Assembly (NCBI RefSeq): GCF_016876135.2 | Contig: NZ_JACAOD020000001.1 | Span: forward strand, 73,694-137,693 | Reading direction: 5' to 3' | Source of the DNA: Candidatus Phytoplasma meliae | GTDB lineage: Bacteria > Bacillota_I > Bacilli_A > Acholeplasmatales > Acholeplasmataceae | DNA length: 64,000 nucleotides | Part shown: positions 58,619 to 64,000 of the stretch, one piece after another | Layout: the number at the start of each line of letters is the position of its first letter | How positions within the stretch are numbered: the first letter of the stretch is position 1 | Notes under the pieces: generated by a model | Databases searched by the model: none | Seen by the model: the letters and a program-made list of their open reading frames with translations, nothing else | Told to the model about the DNA's origin: nothing | Position numbers and translations under genes: made by a program

Positions 58619-58674
58619 ATAAAAACACAATATTGATATAATTTATTAAAAATTTAAACCCAATAAATTAAAAT

Positions 58675-58998
58675 TTAAATTTTTTTCTTTTTAATAGCAG
58701 AAATAATTTTATTAGGAATATTTTCGATTGTCTTAGTTACTGCCTTAGATTCCAATGTTTTATCTACCAATTTCATTAATGCATTTGTAGCTTTATCTTT
58801 GATAATATTCATTTGCGAATTTGAACCAGAAAGAGTTTCTGGAATTTCAGAAGAAACGCTTTCAGAAGAGGTTTCTTCTGTAATACTTTCGTTGTTAGAA
58901 GCATCTTGATAATAAAAAAATAAAAAACAACAAACTAGAAAAAAAATAGATACAATCGAAACACTAATGATGAGGTAATTATTATATTTTGATTTCAA
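58675..58998 (-). CDS. Small signal-anchored/secreted-type protein, unknown
   Basis: A 107-residue protein with a basic tip (MKSKYNN) and one hydrophobic helix at about 8-30 (LIISVSIVSIFFLVCCFLFFYY), then a Ser/Glu-rich segment (38-57) and a Lys-rich helical end. It starts with TTG; a weak upstream AAAGG is 18 nt away, so the start is uncertain. The layout fits either an uncleaved anchor or a phytoplasma-type Sec signal peptide. No named effector was recognised. Confidence 0.6.
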   Translation of the reverse strand: MKSKYNNYLIISVSIVSIFFLVCCFLFFYYQDASNNESITEETSSESVSSEIPETLSGSNSQMNIIKDKATNALMKLVDKTLESKAVTKTIENIPNKIISAIKKKKI

Positions 58999-59371
58999 CG
59001 GAAAACTTAAATAACATCCTTTAATTTTTTAAGTTAAAAATAAGATTAGCTTAAATATAGTCAAATTAGATACATCTATAAATTATTTTTAAAAATTAAC
59101 TTCAAATGTAACGATAAGGACATATATAATAAACAAATAGTAGATAGCAAGATGTTAAAAACATCAAGTATCCACATATATTATATAACAAGTAAAAACA
59201 ATATTTGCAAAATAATTACAACAAAAAAATGATATTATACCATATAGTATCAAAAAACGAAAATATCATTTATTTTATAATTTTATAATAATTACAATAA
59301 CTTAAAAATTATTAATTTTATCGTGATAAAGTAAAAGAAATAAGGAGGGGATATTTGCAAAATTTTAAAAA
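58999..59371. other. Spacer between rmuC and small membrane gene
   Basis: About 370 nt, AT-rich. It holds an orphan strong Shine-Dalgarno AAGGAGGGG on the plus strand (59342-59350) followed by a 17-codon frame from TTG 59355 that ends in TGA inside rmuC's antisense. No other gene or RNA seen. Confidence 0.5.
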
Positions 59372-60445
59372 TCAATTATGTTTTTGTGTTGGTTCCAATA
59401 ATTGCTGATCATTTTCTTTTTTGCGTAATTCTAATAATTTTTGATAACGTTTTTCTAAAGTTTTTTCTTTTATCTGTATGTCATCAAGAACTTTTAATAC
59501 TTTTTCTAAAGCTGTTTTAAAATCATTGATAAATGCTTTATCAAAATTTTTCATCGCTTGTAAAACGTTGTTAATGCAATCAAATTTTTCTTCATTATCT
59601 TGAACACTTTCAAAGATCTGAAAATAATAATCTACAGAATTTAAAATAGCTAATAAAATAGAAGGGCTAGTTACAATAACATTTCGTCTAAAGGCATATG
59701 ATATAATTTCTTCATCTAAATTAATTTGTGAAAAAATACTTTCAGAAGGGACAAACATGATAGCATAAGGGGCATGATCTTCTTTACTAACATATTTTTC
59801 AGTTTCTTTAATCCTTGCTTTAACGTGATCATAAAAACGCTTTTTCAAAACAGTTTGATTTTCAGCGTTATTCATGTATGCTAAAAAATCTGTAGTAGGG
59901 AATTTAGAGTCAATAGGAATTTGTACAAATTTACCATGACCTTTGCACATAACATCTACCCTTAATCGTTGACCATGAATATTAGTTTTTTTCATTAAAA
60001 ATTGTTTTTCAAAAATCAATTTATCTTTCATTTGAACAATGTTTTCCAAAATACGAGTTAATAAAAATTCACCAGCTTGACCTATTTTATCATTTTGACA
60101 CAATAATTTATGAATATTTTGAACTTCTTGAAAACCAGTAACATTTTGTTCTCTTAAAACTTTTAATGAATTTTCCAGATTATTAATCAAATGTTGTCTA
60201 GTATCTTTAATTTCTTTTGTTAAACTATCTTGACTTTGATGAGTTAAATTATTTATTTTAAGATCTAATCTATCAATGACTCTTGATTCTGATTCTAAAA
60301 AATATTGTTTCAAAATATCTTGAATATTTATTTCGGGTTTTTGTATTTTTACAAAAAACTTACAACAAATAATCCCTATACAAACAATAGCGATAATTAA
60401 TAAAATTAATAAAAAAGGTATTAACCATTCAACATGAAATCCCAT
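59372..60445 (-). CDS. rmuC: RmuC-family DNA recombination protein
   Basis: A 357-residue protein of the RmuC family (predicted nuclease fold that limits inversions between repeats in E. coli). An N-terminal transmembrane helix (about 8-32) and a coiled coil (about 40-110) precede the RmuC domain (about 115-330), with GQAGEFLLTRILENI, VQIPIDSKFPTTDF and YAIMFVPSE. It is shorter than E. coli RmuC (475), as in other Mollicutes-type versions. It lies downstream of tRNA-Arg. The start has AAGGAAATG upstream. Confidence 0.88.
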   Translation of the reverse strand: MGFHVEWLIPFLLILLIIAIVCIGIICCKFFVKIQKPEINIQDILKQYFLESESRVIDRLDLKINNLTHQSQDSLTKEIKDTRQHLINNLENSLKVLREQNVTGFQEVQNIHKLLCQNDKIGQAGEFLLTRILENIVQMKDKLIFEKQFLMKKTNIHGQRLRVDVMCKGHGKFVQIPIDSKFPTTDFLAYMNNAENQTVLKKRFYDHVKARIKETEKYVSKEDHAPYAIMFVPSESIFSQINLDEEIISYAFRRNVIVTSPSILLAILNSVDYYFQIFESVQDNEEKFDCINNVLQAMKNFDKAFINDFKTALEKVLKVLDDIQIKEKTLEKRYQKLLELRKKENDQQLLEPTQKHN

Positions 60446-60566
60446 TAAATTTTACATTTCCTTATTTTTGATTAAACATTTTGAAAATGTTGAAATAATA
60501 TTGAAATTAAAATAAAAATATAATATATAAAAAAAATTAAAATAAAGTAGTAAATAAAAAAATATA

Positions 60567-60643
<77 letters not shown>

Positions 60644-60803
60644 AATTAACACAAATTTATAACAATAAGTATTATAACATAAAAAAAATTAAAAAAAATC
60701 AAAATCTGGGATGTTCCGTTTTTTGGACATTTTTTGTATTTTTAAATTGTTCTTCTGAAGAGAGCGATAAAAAAACATACAATTAATTTTAAACTTAAAA
60801 AAT

Positions 60804-60833
60804 AAGCTAGACTGCTAAAAAACAGTTTGGCTT
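60804..60833. terminator. Hairpin, possible bidirectional terminator
   Basis: Arms AAGCTAGACTG (60804-60814) and CAGTTTGGCTT (60823-60833) pair over 11 positions with two wobbles. T-rich sequence follows in both directions. It lies between the tRNA and the DUF2963 remnant. Confidence 0.55.
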
Positions 60834-60888
60834 CTTTTGTTTTTAAAGTCAAATTGAAAAAAAAATAGAAACGAGAAATAAAAAAATT

Positions 60889-61133
60889 ATGAAAATGCAA
60901 AAATTTAAACCCCAAAAACAAATTATTTTGCCCCTAAATCACGTTTACAAAATATATTCGAATGGAGGGAAAATGCACACCATCGAATACGACCTATCAA
61001 CAGACAAAAGAACCAAAAAAACTTATTACACCTAAAAAAAGGAAGCATGCACTATATCAACGAATATGACAGCTTTTCTGAACAACATTTAAAAACTACA
61101 AAATATAATTTTGAACAATACAGCGATAACTGA
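60889..61133 (+). pseudogene. DUF2963-type fragment, frameshifted
   Basis: A short coding remnant. From ATG 60889 the frame ends in TAA at 61033, but after a shift at an A7 run the sequence continues (KGSMHYINEYD...) to TGA at 61131-61133. The two parts join as one repeat-type sequence with the pattern IEYDLSTDKRTKKTYY / HYINEYD, like DUF2963 repeats of phytoplasma mobile-unit proteins. It has no clear ribosome-binding site and is far shorter than intact members. It most likely marks former mobile-unit DNA. Confidence 0.6.
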
Positions 61134-61242
61134 AATACGTTATATTTTTTTTGGTTTTTAAAGAAAACATTTAAAGGAAAAAAATAACACTTAAATTGTT
61201 TATCAAAAGTAATGAAATTACTAGATTATGTGTATTTATATT

Positions 61243-62811
61243 TTATACATTCTTTTTGTAGGCGCTTTTGTCAAGTATGTCGTTTGTTTCATTTTTTTTA
61301 ATTTTGGCAATAGAACGACAACAAAAGAATAGCATAAATAAAAACATAATTAAATTAGAAAAAAAATTAGCTGTACTATAAACATAATATTCATTAGCGG
61401 TTGCTGGCTGAAAGACAAAGGCTCTTAATAAATAAAGAAAGGGGATTCTAAACAAAAAGACACGTCCGAAACTAAGAAATAAATCATATTTAGGTTGTTT
61501 AGTAGCAATTAAAAAAATAGATAAAATTTCTAATTGAGTAGTAATTAAACCAGTTGTCAACAAAGCCCCCATTAAAAATTCTGAGAAACCTTCAGGTGGA
61601 GTAGTAGCTTTTGTGGTTTTTCCTAAATTTTTGAAAAATAAATAAATATATTCTCCTAAACCTAAACCATAATATTTTGTTGGTGCGCAAATTAAGTATG
61701 TTATCATAAAAATTAACAAAACAGAAATACAAGAAATTACTAAAGTTTTAATAGCTCTTTTAATATTTTTATTTCCTAAATTAGCAGATACAATCATTAA
61801 TTGTCCTTCTTTAAGGGCAAAAGATATTTGAGCAAATAAACCAACAACTCCATCAGCAACTCCTATTTTGCCAAGAGTTCCAACTCCTAAACCCTTAAAA
61901 CCACAAAAAGGATTGTCAGAATCGCTTTCTATCATCCATAAAGTTAATAATCTACCAAATTCATAAAGCATTTTCCCTAACATTAAAGGAATGGCAAATT
62001 TAAGAATAGTTTTAGTAATTTGTTGATTGGCTAAAAAACTCTTACAAGAAAAATCTTTGATTTTCAAACAAAAAGGATTGTTTTTATTAAAAAGAGTTCC
62101 AAAAGCAACTAAAGTGATAGAAGCATGAGCTAAGACAGAAGCTATTTCTAAACCTAAAGCATTTTGTTGTTTCATAACATAAAAAATAAAAAAACTTAAA
62201 CCGATTTTCAAAGCCATCATAACACAATTTAAAATTAATATTTTTTTAATTTTTCTTAAAATTCTTTCAGTTCCTAAAAAGAAAACGTTAATAGCTAATA
62301 AAATAACTCCTAACATTTTTAATCTAAAAGCGAAAATACATTTTTTTTGATCATCAAGGGATAAACTGCCATTTAAGACATATTTACTTAATCCCATAAT
62401 ATTATTACAAAAAGGTTCGGCGCAAATAACCATGATAAAAGCAACTACAAAACTTACTAAAATTAATAAAACAAATACTGAAGATACTATTTGACGTGCT
62501 TTAGGGGTATATACATTTTTATTGCGTCCCACTTCTCTTGTTACTAAAGTAACTCCTGTAATTCCTAAACAAATTCCAATAGAATCAATAATAACTTGGA
62601 TCGATTTAGAAAATTGAATAAAACTACCAATAGCTTTTGGATTAACACTTCCGACAGCAAATAAAGTATCAACATTGGCAAAAAGAGATTTAAAAACATT
62701 AAAAACAATAATAGGTAAGGAAATAATCCATAAAGATTTAATCAGATTTCCTTCTAAAACTAATTTATTTAATTTTTCTTTTTTGCCAAGAAGTTCTTGT
62801 TCTTGCTTCAT
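61243..62811 (-). CDS. MATE-family efflux protein (second copy)
   Basis: A 522-residue polytopic protein with about 12 helices. It begins, after a charged tip, with LEGNLIKSLWIISLPIIVFN, parallel to the MATE at 4605-6086, and is a distant paralogue. Substrate unknown; function is cation-coupled export. A loop at about 385-410 (LGKTTKATTPPEGFSEF) is longer than in the other copy. AAGGA lies 8 nt before ATG. A weak hairpin at 61208-61222 may be the terminator. Genes on either side are accessory-type. Confidence 0.9.
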   Translation of the reverse strand: MKQEQELLGKKEKLNKLVLEGNLIKSLWIISLPIIVFNVFKSLFANVDTLFAVGSVNPKAIGSFIQFSKSIQVIIDSIGICLGITGVTLVTREVGRNKNVYTPKARQIVSSVFVLLILVSFVVAFIMVICAEPFCNNIMGLSKYVLNGSLSLDDQKKCIFAFRLKMLGVILLAINVFFLGTERILRKIKKILILNCVMMALKIGLSFFIFYVMKQQNALGLEIASVLAHASITLVAFGTLFNKNNPFCLKIKDFSCKSFLANQQITKTILKFAIPLMLGKMLYEFGRLLTLWMIESDSDNPFCGFKGLGVGTLGKIGVADGVVGLFAQISFALKEGQLMIVSANLGNKNIKRAIKTLVISCISVLLIFMITYLICAPTKYYGLGLGEYIYLFFKNLGKTTKATTPPEGFSEFLMGALLTTGLITTQLEILSIFLIATKQPKYDLFLSFGRVFLFRIPFLYLLRAFVFQPATANEYYVYSTANFFSNLIMFLFMLFFCCRSIAKIKKNETNDILDKSAYKKNV

Positions 62812-63168
62812 TTAATTATTCCTTCCAAGTGTGATGATAGTTTTAAAAAAATATTAAAATTAAAATGATTCTTCTTCTTTAAAGTAAATTAAGTAAAATG
62901 AGAATTATGAATTATACATGGATATCAGATATTGCGTTAATAGTTTATTAATATAAGTTTATATGATAATTGTGTTTATATAGTAAATCATTAAACATAA
63001 CAACATGAAAATAAAAAAAGTAAGTATTTTTAATTTATTGGTTGATTTTTGAAATTAAAATTATTTCATAATTTATACTTGGATATTTGCAAATATATCA
63101 TATTTAAATATAACATATAACCTAATAAATGTCAATCTTAATTGCTTTTATTCCTTTGTTTTTGTTAT
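62812..63168. other. AT-rich spacer between MATE gene and mobile-unit-type promoter
   Basis: About 360 nt. A loose direct repeat, AATTATACATGGATAT (near 62914) and AATTTATACTTGGATAT (near 63070), lies in it. No gene or RNA seen. Confidence 0.4.
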
Positions 63169-63208
63169 TAAACCATTGAATAAATACTAATTTTGAGCAT
63201 AAAACTTG
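63169..63208 (+). repeat. 40-nt conserved upstream block, copy 1
   Basis: Positions 63169-63208 match 63961-64000 at 39 of 40 positions. The block ends at the -35 of the promoter that drives the 137-residue gene. Confidence 0.95.
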
Positions 63209-63233
63209 TTTTGGGTTTTTTTTGAGTTATAAT
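63206..63233 (+). promoter_or_regulatory. Promoter of 137-residue gene
   Basis: TTGTTT (63206-63211), 16-nt spacer with a T-run, TATAAT (63228-63233). The expected transcript starts near 63240, immediately before a hairpin (ATGGTTAT 63242-63249 pairing with ATAACCAT 63287-63294, extended by CCTTT/AAAGG), so the mRNA would begin with a 5' stem-loop. Confidence 0.65.
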
Positions 63234-63334
63234 AATAAAAGATGGTTATTTTAATCCTTTCTTTAAATTCAAAAAAATAAAAAAGGATAACCATAAACAA
63301 TTAAAACAATTTATTTTCGAAAGGAGAAAATAAA

Positions 63335-63748
63335 ATGACATTTAATATATTTAGCATAACTATATTTAGCATAATTTTAAAAATTGTATTTATTGTTGTT
63401 CCAATTGTTTTGTTAATCAAAAGTTTATTTGGTAAAAAAAATATTGAAACTAAAAGATTTTTAATTGAAGATAAAATTTCCTCAATACACGTGTTGTTTG
63501 TTGATTGTTCAGATAATAAATTAAAAGAAAAAATGTCTATTAGAATTAATTTTATTAAAAAAAGAATCAATGATTTTGAAAAAAATAAAATGTATTTTGG
63601 TGATATTTGGACAGTTGTTTTTATAGGAATGTTTACCAATCGTCAATATAACTTAATTAATGGAGAACTCGACAAACACCTTTTTGAATTAAATCAAATT
63701 GAAGCTTTATTAAATCAAAGAATTAAACAAAAAATAGAACGCACTTAG
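63335..63748 (+). CDS. Small N-terminally anchored membrane protein, unknown
   Basis: A 137-residue protein. A hydrophobic helix at about 5-30 (FSITIFSIILKIVFIVVPIVLLI) leads to a charged helical domain with a second weak hydrophobic patch (about 88-98). The Shine-Dalgarno is GAAAGGAG, 10 nt before the ATG. It is driven by a conserved promoter and 5' hairpin. It is likely mobile-unit or accessory; no family was recognised. Several hairpins follow the stop. Confidence 0.75.
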   Translation: MTFNIFSITIFSIILKIVFIVVPIVLLIKSLFGKKNIETKRFLIEDKISSIHVLFVDCSDNKLKEKMSIRINFIKKRINDFEKNKMYFGDIWTVVFIGMFTNRQYNLINGELDKHLFELNQIEALLNQRIKQKIERT

Positions 63749-63837
63749 ACCAAAAACATTAGGATTCAACTAAATTTTTAATAAAACCATCATTTTTGGT
63801 AGTTTTTTATGCCAAAAACCAACAATTTAATCATTTC

Positions 63838-63866
63838 AAAGACTAACAATTAAGTTAGTTTTTTTC
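63838..63866 (+). terminator. Terminator-like hairpin after 137-residue gene
   Basis: Arms ACTAAC (63842-63847) and GTTAGT (63854-63859), followed by a run of T. Confidence 0.6.
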
Positions 63867-63917
63867 TATATTCAAATTCCACGCTTTACCAACACAAAAA
63901 GTAACAAATATCAAACC

Positions 63918-63957
63918 AAAGAACTATTCCCTAAAAGATTAGTTCTTTATTTTTTTA
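63918..63957 (+). terminator. Second terminator-like hairpin
   Basis: Arms AAAGAACTA (63918-63926) and TAGTTCTTT (63940-63948), 13-nt loop, followed by ATTTTTTTAC. It lies just before copy 2 of the conserved block. Confidence 0.8.
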
Positions 63958-63960
63958 CTC

Positions 63961-64000
63961 TAAACTATTGAATAAATACTAATTTTGAGCATAAAACTTG
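63961..64000 (+). repeat. 40-nt conserved upstream block, copy 2 (cut by window edge)
   Basis: The window ends inside this copy. By comparison with copy 1, a promoter and a gene should follow right of the window. Confidence 0.9.

Noticed and set aside
60690..60790. Short minus-strand frame near the tRNA (reads SSEEQFKNTKN)
   Set aside because: Too short and without a start or ribosome-binding site; could be a remnant but is not supportable.
60660..64000. Complete potential mobile unit
   Set aside because: No transposase, dnaB, dnaG, ssb, tmk or other mobile-unit core genes are present; only a remnant, a promoter block and small membrane genes.

Overview
The window is chromosomal DNA of a phytoplasma (wall-less Mollicutes, 'Candidatus Phytoplasma'), most like the aster yellows / 'Ca. 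P. asteris' group by gene content; the strain call is from memory and was not searched. The DNA is very AT-rich and the spacers are low-complexity. UGA acts as a stop codon (for example pheS, whiA and the AAA ATPase gene end in TGA) and Trp is TGG, which fits Acholeplasma/phytoplasma and excludes Mycoplasma/Spiroplasma code 4. Biosynthetic genes are nearly absent, while translation, repair, chaperone and transport genes are kept. A promoter block of the kind seen in phytoplasma mobile units appears near the right end.

Layout. 1-4569: an edge-truncated coiled-coil gene, then a membrane-anchored AAA+ ATPase with a very long coiled-coil tail, overlapping by 4 nt a separate membrane-anchored M41 zinc protease; together they look like an FtsH split into two polypeptides. 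4605-7748 (minus): a MATE exporter and an apparently intact sucrose phosphorylase. 8120-19240 (plus): lysS-dnaE, a Cof-type HAD phosphatase, a small membrane protein, pheS-pheT and an ABC-FtsX fusion. 19334-24125 (minus): the heat-shock operon hrcA-grpE-dnaK-dnaJ, with a clear promoter and a variant CIRCE operator. 24427-29025 (minus): a DEAD-box helicase and a 739-residue membrane-anchored repeat protein whose promoter appears to contain a 15-nt poly(A) spacer. 29390-36356 (plus): plsY, ligA, whiA-acpS, NADH oxidase, Mn-SOD and nusB. 36582-37909 (minus): a small coiled-coil protein and a Pr6Pr-like membrane protein.

38307-45382 (plus): rpsT, small unknowns, serS, trhO, the rplU-prp-rpmA-obg operon and a membrane coiled-coil protein; 45450-46358 (minus): ribF; 46567-50386 (plus): uvrC and uvrB. 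50452-58285 (minus): a long housekeeping run, transcribed rny-ymdB-miaA-efp-unknown-rbgA-topA. 58675-64000: an accessory-looking tail with a small TTG-start membrane protein, rmuC, tRNA-Arg(UCU), a frameshifted DUF2963 remnant, a second MATE exporter, and a small membrane protein behind a conserved promoter block. The first 40 nt of a second copy of that block end the window.

How it fits together. The core genes serve translation (lysS, pheST, serS, efp, S20, L21, L27 with its processing protease Prp, obg, rbgA, miaA, trhO, tRNA-Arg), RNA turnover (rny, ymdB, DEAD helicase), DNA replication and repair (dnaE, ligA, uvrBC, topA, rmuC), protein quality control (DnaKJ-GrpE-HrcA, split FtsH) and redox defence (nox, sodA). 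The parts facing the host are the repeat protein, the MATE and ABC exporters, the split FtsH-like pair, the short single-span membrane proteins and the mobile-unit-like right end.
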